Both the position numbers and the translations under genes were made by a program. Positions 10,795 to 21,119 of a DNA stretch of 64,000 bases are shown here, piece after piece. Each line of letters begins with the position of its first letter. The first letter of the stretch is position 1. The DNA lies in NCBI GenBank assembly GCA_036404435.1, contig DASWZN010000044.1:67352-131351 (forward strand), read 5' to 3'. Below the pieces are notes generated by a model. That model had not been told where the DNA came from. It saw only the letters and a list, made by a program, of their open reading frames with translations, and searched no databases. This DNA is from DASWZN01 sp036404435. GTDB lineage: Bacteria > Acidobacteriota > Terriglobia > Bryobacterales > Bryobacteraceae.

Positions 10795-11483
10795 GCGCCA
10801 CCTGCGTTCTGGTGGTCGATGATGAGCCGCAGATCCGCCGCGTAATGCGCGCCACGCTCACCGGCCTCGGCTACTACGTGGCGGATGCGCGCAGCGGCGA
10901 GGAAGCGCTCGAGAAGCTAGCGGCGGAGCGCTTCGACCTGGTCCTGCTCGACATGAATATGCCGGGCATGGGCGGCCTGGATGCCTGCCGCGAAATCCGT
11001 GCACGCTGGGACGTGGCGGTGATCGTGCTCACCGTCCGCAACGCGGAGAAGGACAAGGTGCAGGCCCTCGACGCAGGCGCCGACGACTACATCACCAAGC
11101 CGTTCAGTATGCCCGAGCTGCTGGCGCGCATCCGGGCGGCGCTGCGCCGCCTGCCCCAGCGGCCCGAGGACACCTTGGGAACGGTCAAGCTCGACGAGGT
11201 CGAAATCAACCTGAAGACCCGCCGCGTGACGGTCGGATCGCGCGAGGGCCGGCTCACGCCCAAAGAGTTCGATCTGCTCCAGTACTTCCTCACCCATCCC
11301 AATCAGCCCATCCCTCACGGCGCCCTGCTGCAAGCCGTCTGGGGGCCCGACTACGGCGAGGAAGTCGAATACCTGCGCGTCTTCGTCAATCAGCTCCGCA
11401 AGAAGATTGAGCCGGACCCGTCTCACCCGCACTACCTCCTGACCGAACCCTGGGTCGGCTACCGCTTCTACCTGCCTGAGTAG
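10791..11483 (+). CDS. kdpE: KdpE-type response regulator
   Basis: An OmpR-family DNA-binding regulator of 230 residues. The receiver domain has the acidic pair in VVDDEPQ, the phosphoacceptor Asp54 in LLDMNMPGMGG, the Thr in IVLTVRNAEKDKV, and Lys in DDYITKPFSMPELLARI. The C-terminal winged helix carries LTPKEFDLLQYFLTHPNQPI and VFVNQLRKKIEPDPSHPHYL, ending WVGYRFYLPE, as in KdpE. It starts with GTG inside the kdpD stop, so translation is coupled. It should activate the kdpFABC operon 120 bases downstream at low potassium. Confidence 0.93.
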   Translation: MSATCVLVVDDEPQIRRVMRATLTGLGYYVADARSGEEALEKLAAERFDLVLLDMNMPGMGGLDACREIRARWDVAVIVLTVRNAEKDKVQALDAGADDYITKPFSMPELLARIRAALRRLPQRPEDTLGTVKLDEVEINLKTRRVTVGSREGRLTPKEFDLLQYFLTHPNQPIPHGALLQAVWGPDYGEEVEYLRVFVNQLRKKIEPDPSHPHYLLTEPWVGYRFYLPE

Positions 11484-11603
11484 GTGGGGCAGGACTCCAG
11501 GAGACCCGCGTAAACGTCTGCTCCACCACACCCTTACGAAATCCTGACGCGCCCTTTATGCCTTCTTAATGGCTTCCCAGCTAGCCTGAATCAGGTGACA
11601 CTC
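11484..11603 (+). promoter_or_regulatory. kdp structural-operon upstream region (candidate KdpE target)
   Basis: The 120 bases between kdpE and the Usp-like gene are AT-richer than their surroundings. They include two similar T/A-rich blocks, CCCTTTATGCC and TTCTTAATGGC, about one helical turn apart. A pair of spaced T-rich sites is the expected form of a KdpE operator. This rests on position and composition only. Confidence 0.35.
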
Positions 11604-12056
11604 ATGAACAGGATCTGGCTGGCTCAGCCCGGGGTGCTGGCGCGCGTGGCCTCGCCGGAGACCGCGAAGCTGGAAGTGGTGGTGATCTACACCGGCGTCA
11701 AGCAGACGCTGGCCGCGCTGAAGGCCGCCGCCAACCTCGCTCAGGGTTTGGCCGCCCGAATCCGCCTGATCGTGCCCCAGCCCGTCGCGTTTCCTGCGGA
11801 GCTCGATCAGCCGCCGGTGCAGAAGGACTTCGCCGAACGAAAATTCCGCACCCTGGCCGAGCAGTCGGCCATCGAGACCAACGTCGAGATCCGCCTCTGC
11901 CGCGACTGGGAAACCGGAGCGCTCGACGGCCTCAAGCCGGGCTCCATCGTCATCCTGGGCGCCCGCATGCGCTGGTGGCCGGGGACGCGGGAGCGGCGGC
12001 TGGCCCGGGCTCTTCGCAAGAGCGGGCACCAGGCGCTGCTGGTAAGCTCGAACTAA
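11604..12056 (+). CDS. Usp-like protein encoded inside the kdp locus
   Basis: A 150-residue soluble protein (ATG at 11604; a GTG three codons upstream is possible). It alternates beta/alpha units: VVVIYTGVKQTLAALKAAANL at the start, LAARIRLIVPQPVAF, then GSIVILGARMRWWPGTRERR and ALRKSGHQALLVSSN at the end. This layout fits the universal-stress-protein fold, whose C-terminal 'VxGxR…G…LLV' pattern it resembles. Full-length KdpD carries such a domain internally, and the KdpD here lacks it. The protein may therefore supply that module in trans, which is inference. It is transcribed with kdpFABC. Confidence 0.65.
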   Translation: MNRIWLAQPGVLARVASPETAKLEVVVIYTGVKQTLAALKAAANLAQGLAARIRLIVPQPVAFPAELDQPPVQKDFAERKFRTLAEQSAIETNVEIRLCRDWETGALDGLKPGSIVILGARMRWWPGTRERRLARALRKSGHQALLVSSN

Positions 12057-12067
12057 GGAGACGCGGA

Positions 12068-12151
12068 ATGCTCGACTTCCTGTATGTGCTGACCGGCGTT
12101 GCCGGCTTCGTCGCTCTGTGGGCCATCACGAAGGCCTGCGACCGGTTGTAA
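12068..12151 (+). CDS. 27-residue hydrophobic peptide upstream of kdpF
   Basis: The ATG at 12068, ten bases after a GGAG motif, encodes MLDFLYVLTGVAGFVALWAI plus seven residues ending KACDRL. It is a single transmembrane helix with a short polar C-terminus. Tiny peptides of this type precede kdpF in several bacterial kdp operons and are usually left unannotated. Its placement between the Usp-like gene and kdpF, with tight spacing, supports expression. It may be a pump accessory subunit like KdpF. Confidence 0.65.
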   Translation: MLDFLYVLTGVAGFVALWAITKACDRL

Positions 12152-12164
12152 GGAACAAACTCCT

Positions 12165-12251
12165 ATGGTGGACTACATCGTTGCTGGCGTCACATGCGTG
12201 TTTCTGCTGGTGTACCTGACGTGGGCGTTGCTTCGCCCGGAGAAGTTCTGA
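12165..12251 (+). CDS. kdpF: potassium-transporting ATPase subunit KdpF
   Basis: A 28-residue single-helix peptide starting MVDYIVAGVTCVFLLVYLTW and ending ALLRPEKF, the usual KdpF length and C-terminal 'L-[LI]-x-P-E-x-F' motif. KdpF stabilises the KdpFABC complex in the inner membrane. It lies 13 bases after the 27-aa peptide and seven bases before kdpA. Confidence 0.85.
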   Translation: MVDYIVAGVTCVFLLVYLTWALLRPEKF

Positions 12252-12258
12252 GGGCTCT

Positions 12259-14049
12259 ATGACAGGAAATGGGATTCTCCAGATCGCAGTGTTTTTCGGC
12301 CTCATCCTGCTGGTCACGAAGCCGCTTGGCTTGTTCATGGCGAAAGTGTTCGGGGGCGAGCGCACCTTCCTCCATCCTGTGATTCGTCCCCTGGAGCGCC
12401 TGGTCTACAAGCTGTGCGGCATCCGGGAGGACGTGGAACAACGCTGGACCCACTACGCGGGCGGCGCGCTGGCGTTCAGCATCTTCTGCTTCCTGTTCGT
12501 CTACGCGCTGCAACGGTTGCAGGGCTACCTGCCATTCAACCCGCGGGGATTCGGCGGCAAGCTGATTTCGCCGGACTTGGCCTACAACACCGCGGTCAGC
12601 TTTCTGACCAACACCAACTGGCAGGTCTATACGCCCGAGACGACGGTGAGCTACTTCGTGCAGATGGCCGCCCTGGCGGTGCAGAATTTCGCCTCCGCCG
12701 CCGTGGGCATGGCCGCGGCGGTGGCCATCATTCGCGGATTCGCGCGGCACCAGGTTTCGAGCATCGGGAATTTTTGGGTCGATCTCACGCGCTCGACGCT
12801 GTACATCCTGCTGCCGATCTCCGTCCTCGCGGCGCTGTTGCTCTGCTCGCAGGGCGCGATTCAGAACTTCCACCCTTACACCACGGTCAAGACCGTCGAA
12901 GGGGCCGCGCAGACCATTGCGCAAGGGCCCGTGGCGTCTCAGGAAGCGATCAAGCTGCTGGGGACCAACGGCGGCGGATTCTTTAACGTCAACTCCGCGC
13001 ACCCCTTTGAGAATCCGACTCCCTTCACGAACCTCGTCCAGATGCTGCTGATCTTCCTCATCCCTGCCGGACTCACCTACACGTTCGGCCGCATGGTGGG
13101 CGATACGCGGCAAGGCTGGGCGATCTTCGCGGCCATGGCCGTAATGTTCCTGATTGGCGTTTTCGTCTGCTACGGCTTTGAGCAGGCGGGCAACCCGATC
13201 CTGGCGAAGCTCGGCCTCCAGACCGCCGCCACGGCCCAGCAGCCAGGCGGCAACATGGAAGGCAAGGAGACCCGCTTCGGCATCGCCGCGTCGGCTCTGT
13301 TCGTCACCGTCACCACCAACGCCAGTTGTGGCGCCATCAACACCGCGCACGATGCGCTCACTCCTCTGGGCGGCCTCGTCCCCATGTTCAACCTCCAGAC
13401 GGACGAAGTCATTTTCGGCGGAGTTGGCTCGGGCCTCTACGGCATGTTGCTGTACGCGATCGTCGCCGTCTTTATCGCCGGGCTGATGGTGGGCCGGACG
13501 CCCGAGTACCTGGGAAAGAAGATTCAACAAAAGGAAGTCAAGATGGCGATGCTGCCGATCCTGGCAACATCGTTCCTGATCCTTGTTCTCACTGCGGCCA
13601 GTTCCGTTGCTCCATTCCACAAGGACAGCTACTGGAATCCCCCCGGCCCGACGACCGCCAATCTGGGCAACGCCGGCCCCCACGGCTTCAGTGAGATTCT
13701 GTACACCTACTCGAGCACCGCAGAGAACAACGGGAGCGCGTTCGGGGGAATCAACGGCACCACCCCCTGGTACAACGTCACGACCGGCCTGGCCATGATC
13801 TTCGGGCGGTTCATGTTCATCGTGCCACTCCTGGCCGTGGCGGGCAGCCTGGCGGCCAAGAAGAAAGTGCCGAGTTCGAGCGGAACCTTCCCCACCCACG
13901 GCCCGCTGTTTGTGGGGCTGCTGGTGGCGACTGTGACCGTGATTGGCGCCCTCACCTTCTTCCCGGCGCTGGCGCTCGGGCCGATTGTGGAGCATTTCCT
14001 CATGCACCAGGGGAAGCTCTTCTCGCTACTAGTGTTCATTGGGAGCTAA
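12259..14049 (+). CDS. kdpA: potassium-transporting ATPase subunit KdpA
   Basis: KdpA is the potassium-selecting channel-like subunit of the KdpFABC pump. The 596-residue protein has about ten transmembrane segments. The repeated selectivity-filter regions are visible as NTAVSFLTNTNWQVYTPET, GTNGGGFFNVNSAHPFENP and TTNASCGAINTAHDAL. The length agrees with the family (about 560-600). It is followed after three bases by kdpB. Confidence 0.97.
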   Translation: MTGNGILQIAVFFGLILLVTKPLGLFMAKVFGGERTFLHPVIRPLERLVYKLCGIREDVEQRWTHYAGGALAFSIFCFLFVYALQRLQGYLPFNPRGFGGKLISPDLAYNTAVSFLTNTNWQVYTPETTVSYFVQMAALAVQNFASAAVGMAAAVAIIRGFARHQVSSIGNFWVDLTRSTLYILLPISVLAALLLCSQGAIQNFHPYTTVKTVEGAAQTIAQGPVASQEAIKLLGTNGGGFFNVNSAHPFENPTPFTNLVQMLLIFLIPAGLTYTFGRMVGDTRQGWAIFAAMAVMFLIGVFVCYGFEQAGNPILAKLGLQTAATAQQPGGNMEGKETRFGIAASALFVTVTTNASCGAINTAHDALTPLGGLVPMFNLQTDEVIFGGVGSGLYGMLLYAIVAVFIAGLMVGRTPEYLGKKIQQKEVKMAMLPILATSFLILVLTAASSVAPFHKDSYWNPPGPTTANLGNAGPHGFSEILYTYSSTAENNGSAFGGINGTTPWYNVTTGLAMIFGRFMFIVPLLAVAGSLAAKKKVPSSSGTFPTHGPLFVGLLVATVTVIGALTFFPALALGPIVEHFLMHQGKLFSLLVFIGS

Positions 14050-14052
14050 GCG

Positions 14053-16164
<2,112 letters not shown>

Positions 16165-16168
16165 GTAT

Positions 16169-16283
16169 GTCCGCTCCCTCACGGTCGCGGTTCCGTGCTT
16201 CTGTCGCGGCGGCAGCACAGCACCGAACCGCGCGCGTAGGCAGGCGGACAGCAGCACCGAACCGCGCGCGTAAGCAAGCGGAC
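16169..16283. repeat. cluster of three REP-like repeats between kdpB and kdpC
   Basis: One inverted copy (16169-16200, beginning GTCCGCTCCCTCACGGTCGC) faces two direct copies (16218-16249 and 16252-16283, each beginning CAGCACCGAACCGCGCGCGT). Together they can form a large stem-loop in the kdp transcript. The same element is found at 6331-6360 and 31132-31163. An insertion within a conserved operon shows that these repeats move or amplify. Confidence 0.75.
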
Positions 16284-16299
16284 GACTGAGGAGAGACCT

Positions 16300-16881
16300 A
16301 TGTGGCAGCAAATGTTTCGCGGCTTCAAAATGATGCTGGTTTTGACGGTTCTGACCGGCCTCGCTTACCCGCTGGTGGTCACGGGATTGTGCCAAGTTCT
16401 CTTCCGCGACCAGGCGGACGGCAGCCTGATCCGCGCCAACGGCCGCATCGTCGGCTCCCGCCTGATCGGCCAGAACTTCAAGGGGCCCGAGTATTTTCAG
16501 CCCCGGCCCTCCGCCGCCGGCAACGATGGATACGACCCGACCTCTTCCAATGCGTTCAATTTCGGACCGACCAACCAGAAGCTGGCCGACCGTGTGAAGG
16601 ACTCGGTCGCCGCCTTCCGCAAAGCCAACCCGGAGTACACCGGCCCGATTCCGGCCGACCTGGTGGCCAGCTCTGCCAGCGGCCTCGATCCGGACATCAG
16701 CCCCGCATCGGCAGACGTCCAGGCGGCCCGCATCGCCAGCGCGCGCGGGATCTCTGTCGACCAGCTTCGCAGCCTGATCGCCCGCAACACGCAGAACCGC
16801 GACCTGGGCTTTCTAGGCGAGCCGCGGGTCAACGTCCTGGCGATCAACCTAGCCCTGGACGCAAGCTTCCCGAAGAGGTAG
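16300..16881 (+). CDS. kdpC: potassium-transporting ATPase subunit KdpC
   Basis: KdpC is the single-span subunit that assists ATP binding in the KdpFABC pump. The 193-residue protein has an N-terminal membrane helix (MMLVLTVLTGLAYPLVVTGL). The family signatures GSRLIGQNFKGPEYFQPRPS, ASGLDPDISPASADVQAARI and VDQLRSLIARNTQNRDLGFL follow, ending VNVLAINLALD. A ribosome-binding site (GAGGAGAGA) precedes the ATG. Confidence 0.96.
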   Translation: MWQQMFRGFKMMLVLTVLTGLAYPLVVTGLCQVLFRDQADGSLIRANGRIVGSRLIGQNFKGPEYFQPRPSAAGNDGYDPTSSNAFNFGPTNQKLADRVKDSVAAFRKANPEYTGPIPADLVASSASGLDPDISPASADVQAARIASARGISVDQLRSLIARNTQNRDLGFLGEPRVNVLAINLALDASFPKR

Positions 16882-17050
16882 CGGACTTTCGCTGGCCGGC
16901 TTGTTCGCCGGTGGAGCGTCGCACCCACCGGTTCGTCTTCGCATTCGCCTGCGCGGTGGCATCTCCACCGCTCTCTCCAGGGCGCCTGGCCCTTTAGTCT
17001 GGTCGAGGCGGTTTGGTCCCCAGTTGCGCTGCGGTGATAGTGGGCGGCTC

Positions 17051-18208
17051 ATGGACACCGCCACTCGCGGGCAACCGAATCGCTCCGGTTTACGTCTTCC
17101 AGGCATCGTGCTTCGCAAGCCGTTCTACGCCCTGATCGCGCTGCTGATCTTTACGGCGGCAACTCGGGCCCAAAGCGATCATGGCGCCATAGTAAGTCAA
17201 CTCAACCCCATCGTAGAGAGGGCCTTCAAGGCGACGCGTTGCCCTGGGCTGTCGGTCGCCGTCTCGACCCACGACCAGGTCATCTACTCTAAAGCGCTTG
17301 GTCTCGGCGACATTGAGGAGAATGTGCCGCTCCGGACGGATAGCGCGCACCGTCTTGCTTCTCTTTCGAAACCGGTGACCGGAACAATCATCATGGATCT
17401 TGTCCAGTCGGACCGGCTCATGCTCGACGCTTCTGTAACAGCCTATGTGGCCGATCTGCCTGCGATTTACGGCAGGGTGACCGTTAGACAGCTGCTAAGC
17501 CACCAAGCGGGTGTCCGAGACTATCGCGACATGGAGGAAGTCTTCAGCGCCCTTCACTACCGGACCTCGCGAGACGCGCTCCGAGCGTTCATGGACGATC
17601 CGCTCCTTTTCGAGCCGGGGACGAAAACGGCATACTCCACGTTTGGCTTCACCATGGTCGGCGCTGTCGCCGAGGCGGCAACCCACGAGTCATTCCAGGA
17701 ACTTTCCAAAGCCTTCTTCCGCCACTATGGCATCCGCGGCTTCGATCTCGACGATCCGCAGGCGATCGTGAACAAACGGGTCCGGGGATACTCCGTGGAC
17801 AAGGACGGCAAGATCGCTAACACGCGCGCATACGACGCGAGCAATAAGTACCCAGGGGGCGGCTTCACTGCATCCGCGGAAGACTACCTTCGCTTTGTAA
17901 TCGCGGTTGGTTCCGGCCGCGTGTTGAAGCCAGAAGTCCTTCAGCAAACCTGGACTCCCCAAAAGACATCGGACGGGACGCTTAGCCGGTTTGGTCTCGG
18001 TTGGGGTGTCTTGCAGTTCGAAGGACGACGAATGGTGGGATTCAACGGTTTGCAGCCGTCGACGACGGCCTCCATTCATTACTTTCCCGGGGAAGGTGTC
18101 GGGGTCGTGCTGCTCTGTAATGCCGAGGTTACCAGTGCCGAAGGTGTCCTGGACCTTTCCAAATTGATGGAGGATCTGCAGAAGTTACTTTTGCCCCTTC
18201 CGAATTAG
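17051..18208 (+). CDS. serine hydrolase of the beta-lactamase/penicillin-binding family
   Basis: A secreted serine hydrolase of the PF00144 class-C beta-lactamase-like family (esterases, D-peptidases, lactamases). From the ATG at 17051 it has 385 residues. A GTG at 17108 would start exactly at the signal peptide (LRKPFYALIALLIFTAATRA). The catalytic S-x-x-K is Ser104/Lys107 in LASLSKPVTG. The second motif is YST in TKTAYSTFGFTMVG rather than the usual Y-x-N. SHQAGVRDY matches the family's 'H-x-x-G' block. A late GFNGLQPSTTASIHYF may replace the usual 'H-x-G' motif. No lactamase activity can be claimed. Its codon use appears less GC-extreme than that of its neighbours. Confidence 0.82.
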   Translation: MDTATRGQPNRSGLRLPGIVLRKPFYALIALLIFTAATRAQSDHGAIVSQLNPIVERAFKATRCPGLSVAVSTHDQVIYSKALGLGDIEENVPLRTDSAHRLASLSKPVTGTIIMDLVQSDRLMLDASVTAYVADLPAIYGRVTVRQLLSHQAGVRDYRDMEEVFSALHYRTSRDALRAFMDDPLLFEPGTKTAYSTFGFTMVGAVAEAATHESFQELSKAFFRHYGIRGFDLDDPQAIVNKRVRGYSVDKDGKIANTRAYDASNKYPGGGFTASAEDYLRFVIAVGSGRVLKPEVLQQTWTPQKTSDGTLSRFGLGWGVLQFEGRRMVGFNGLQPSTTASIHYFPGEGVGVVLLCNAEVTSAEGVLDLSKLMEDLQKLLLPLPN

Positions 18209-18266
18209 CCACGCGGCCTCGACTGGTCACGAAAGCCCGGGTCCACCGTGGCGAGGATAGGCCGCC

Positions 18267-20822
18267 TCACTTCCCCTTGGCCCGCCCGAAGAATCGCACG
18301 CGCACCACCAGGTGACGCCCCTCGAAGCCCAGGAACTGCAGGTATTGCGGGGCGCCGACCATGTTGTTCACCCCCGCCGGATTCGGATGGCCGGTCAGGT
18401 TGTTCACGCCGGCGCGGACCGCCACCCGATAGCCCAAAAAGGTGAACCGCCGCTCGATGTGCGCGTCCAACTCGAAGTAGGACGGGAAGCGCTGAGAATC
18501 GGCCCCGCCCAGGATTTGCCCGTTCTCGTCCACCACCGAAAACGGAAAGCCGGTGCGCGCGTCGGCCAGCACCGCAACGGCCCAGTTCTTCAGCGGCAGC
18601 GGCAGGTACGCCCATCCCAGAAACCGGTTGGGCGCATCCCAGGGCAGCGGGACGAATTCGTTCAGCACTTGAAACGGCTGATCGGTCGTCAGGTCCAGAA
18701 ACGCGTTCGAGACCGCGCGCGAGCGGGTGTAGCTGGCCATCCACTCGAACTGGCCGGAGAAGGTCTGGCGGACCACCACGTGCACCGCGTCGTAAGCGTC
18801 GCGGCGATCGTTGGTCAGAGCGTAGACGCCCGGCAACGTCGGGCTCCCGAACAGCGTCTCGAACCCGGACGCTCCTCCGTTCGGCGAAGACGTGTTGACG
18901 TAGGTGAACCCATCGCTCCCGCGGCGCCGCAGATAGTCGGCCCCGGCGTCGATCCGGTGCGGAAAAGAGTGATCGACCCCAGCGCTCCAGTTCTCCGAGC
19001 GCGGCATTCTCAAGGGGCCGTTCCCGAGCGTGAAGGTTGTCGCCTGAGGACCGCCCACCGGAGTGCCGTCTGGATTGTAGTATGTCGTAAGCGCGGTCTG
19101 GTCGAGCGGCCGGCTGAACAAGGCGAGACTCGTGGCATCGTGGGTAATGGAGTATCCGGCAGAAAGCTTCGTGTTACCCGAGCCGAAAGGCGAGTAAGAG
19201 ACGGAAACCCTTGGCGCCAGGGCCACATGGTCCACCAGCCGGTCCCAGTCCTGCCGGACGCCGGCCTCTATCTGGACATTCCGCCTCAGCCGCCAGGTGT
19301 CCACCACATACGAGGACGCCTCGAGGTTCGAGCGCTGGAACGCGCCGTTGCCCGTAAACAGCGTCTGGGAGAGCAGAGTGCCCGCCAAGCCGATCTGGTC
19401 GTAGCCCGTGCGCGTGAAATCGGCCTGGTAATTGAGGTAGTCGAAATCGGCCCCCACTTTCAACTGGTGCGCCCCGGCGAGCTCCCATTGAGGCAGGAAT
19501 ACGTTCGCCAGCGCCTGGTCCCGGCTGGCCCATTGACTGGATGTCAGGAAGTTATTGCCGCTGCGCCCGCTGGGCGAGAGGATGTATAGCCCATCGCCTT
19601 GCGGGACCTGCCGGTCGGAGTAACTGCTGTGCGCATACCCAAGCTCGGCCAGCGTGCCGTTCTCGAAGTAGAATTGATCCTTCAGGCTGGTAAGGTACTC
19701 GCTCGAGCGCTGCGCCGTTGTCGTCGAAACCGGGTCCAGCGGCCCCAATCCTGCCCGGGTCTGGTTGTTGAAATTCACCAGGAAATCCGCGAACAGGATC
19801 TGGGACCTCGTCACATTCACCTGGCCATGGAGTAGATTGCTGGCGGACCAGCCCGACCGCTGGTTCTGCCCCTGCGGCAGTCCGTTTACGAAACTCTGGT
19901 CGTACTCCGCGCCGAAGTTGTCCGCGAACCAAGCCCGCCCGTGCACGATCGGCCCGGAAAAGCCGGCCCGCGGCGTCCAGTTTCCGAGATGAAACCCGTT
20001 TTGAGTTCCCAAGCCCGGAATGAAATTCGTCGCCGTATAGTGGAACTTGTCGCCACCGGTGTCGGTGTGAATGGTGAGGACGCCGGCCGAGCCCTTCCCG
20101 AACTCCGGCGAGAATCGCGCGCTCTGGAATTCCATGTCCCGAATGCCTTCCACGGCGAGACGGGTATTGAGGTGGCCGGTGATCGGGTCCCCGATATTGA
20201 AATCGTTCAGGGTGTAGTACACCTGGTTTTCGGAGCTACCCTCGAAGTGCAGCGTCCCGCCGGAGTCCTGCACGACGCCCGGGATCAGGTCCATGGCGTT
20301 GCGGAGACTGTGCGACGCGACGTAGGGCACGTTGTTCACCTCCGTGCCGCTCAGATTCTCCTGCTCCGCGGTTTGGTCCAGGCCCGCCCGCGACGGAGTG
20401 CCGTTGACGTCCACGCTCTGGAGCACCTCATGGAGCGTGTTGAGCACGAGAATCAGCTCGCGATCCCCGTCCAGATGGAGGCGGTAGTTCCGCAACTCGA
20501 AGTAGCCTTCCCGCTGGACATCGACGACGTAATCCCCGGGCCCTGGCAGAATGATGGAAAACGAGCCGTTGGGGGCGGCCACGGTGCGCACCGCGTGGCC
20601 TTCGGCTCCACTGACCGCTATGCGCGCCTGACCGACCGGCACTTCGTTCTCGTCGGTCGTCCGGCCCGTCAGGCGCACCTCGGCACCCCAGCACGGAACT
20701 GCGGCGAACAGCGTGAAAACAGCCGCCAGCCGGCGTGCCTTCCGCGCGATCCTTTGCCCGGCGACGTGGAATAACACCGTCCTTCTAGGGATAACGAACT
20801 CTGGCGTGCGGCGCAACCTCAT
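18267..20822 (-). CDS. TonB-dependent receptor with carboxypeptidase-regulatory N-terminal domain
   Basis: An outer-membrane receptor of 851 residues. After a signal region (about 1-47), a carboxypeptidase-regulatory-like domain is seen at 48-120 (RLTGRTTDENEVPVGQARI, then GSFSIILPGPGDYVVDV). A plug domain follows (VNNVPYVASHSLRNAMDLIP, then FEGSSENQVYYTLNDFNIGD). The remainder is a beta-barrel rich in aromatic alternating strands. Proteins of this Oar-like architecture are numerous in acidobacteria and take up unknown, often carbohydrate-derived, ligands. The C-terminus ends VRFFGRAKGK rather than on the classic terminal Phe. It stands alone and convergent with the serine hydrolase. Confidence 0.88.
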   Translation of the reverse strand: MRLRRTPEFVIPRRTVLFHVAGQRIARKARRLAAVFTLFAAVPCWGAEVRLTGRTTDENEVPVGQARIAVSGAEGHAVRTVAAPNGSFSIILPGPGDYVVDVQREGYFELRNYRLHLDGDRELILVLNTLHEVLQSVDVNGTPSRAGLDQTAEQENLSGTEVNNVPYVASHSLRNAMDLIPGVVQDSGGTLHFEGSSENQVYYTLNDFNIGDPITGHLNTRLAVEGIRDMEFQSARFSPEFGKGSAGVLTIHTDTGGDKFHYTATNFIPGLGTQNGFHLGNWTPRAGFSGPIVHGRAWFADNFGAEYDQSFVNGLPQGQNQRSGWSASNLLHGQVNVTRSQILFADFLVNFNNQTRAGLGPLDPVSTTTAQRSSEYLTSLKDQFYFENGTLAELGYAHSSYSDRQVPQGDGLYILSPSGRSGNNFLTSSQWASRDQALANVFLPQWELAGAHQLKVGADFDYLNYQADFTRTGYDQIGLAGTLLSQTLFTGNGAFQRSNLEASSYVVDTWRLRRNVQIEAGVRQDWDRLVDHVALAPRVSVSYSPFGSGNTKLSAGYSITHDATSLALFSRPLDQTALTTYYNPDGTPVGGPQATTFTLGNGPLRMPRSENWSAGVDHSFPHRIDAGADYLRRRGSDGFTYVNTSSPNGGASGFETLFGSPTLPGVYALTNDRRDAYDAVHVVVRQTFSGQFEWMASYTRSRAVSNAFLDLTTDQPFQVLNEFVPLPWDAPNRFLGWAYLPLPLKNWAVAVLADARTGFPFSVVDENGQILGGADSQRFPSYFELDAHIERRFTFLGYRVAVRAGVNNLTGHPNPAGVNNMVGAPQYLQFLGFEGRHLVVRVRFFGRAKGK

Positions 20823-20846
20823 CGCGGGAGGCGGGTCCGCCAGGGG

Positions 20847-21077
20847 TCAGTCTCCCAGGCGCCAGGTGGACCGGGCGCCTTCGGTGGCGCCCGGTCTAGC
20901 ACGGCCGGCCTCGCGGAGTTCGCGGGATAGCGCGATGAGGGCTGTCGAAGCCTGCTCGGCGCCTTCGCCCTCCAGGGCGAAGTTCAGCGCCAGCAGCTCG
21001 GCCTGAATTGCGATGTCCCGCAACAGGCCATCGACCGCGCCGCCGTCATCGGCGCCCGTTCTGGGCGTGGCTGCCAT
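20847..21077 (-). CDS. 76-residue protein resembling an MCP signalling hairpin tip
   Basis: A short soluble protein whose middle reads LLRDIAIQAELLALNFALEG. That closely parallels the chemoreceptor hairpin tip (D-I-A-x-Q-T-N-L-L-A-L-N-A-A-I-E-A), and a predicted helix follows (ALIALSRELREAG). No membrane or sensor part is present. It lies between the TonB receptor and the dehydrogenase on the same strand, 42 bases after the dehydrogenase stop. Full MCPs are several hundred residues, so this is either a free-standing mimic, a decayed receptor end or chance. The function is unknown. Confidence 0.5.
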   Translation of the reverse strand: MAATPRTGADDGGAVDGLLRDIAIQAELLALNFALEGEGAEQASTALIALSRELREAGRARPGATEGARSTWRLGD

Positions 21078-21119
21078 TTCAATGTTCTCATCGGCCGACT
21101 CGGAGCGAATTTGAGCCGC

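Noticed and set aside
17051..18208. Calling the serine hydrolase a beta-lactamase resistance gene
   Set aside because: The family includes esterases and peptidases, and the second motif is YST rather than Y-x-N, so antibiotic hydrolysis is not supported.
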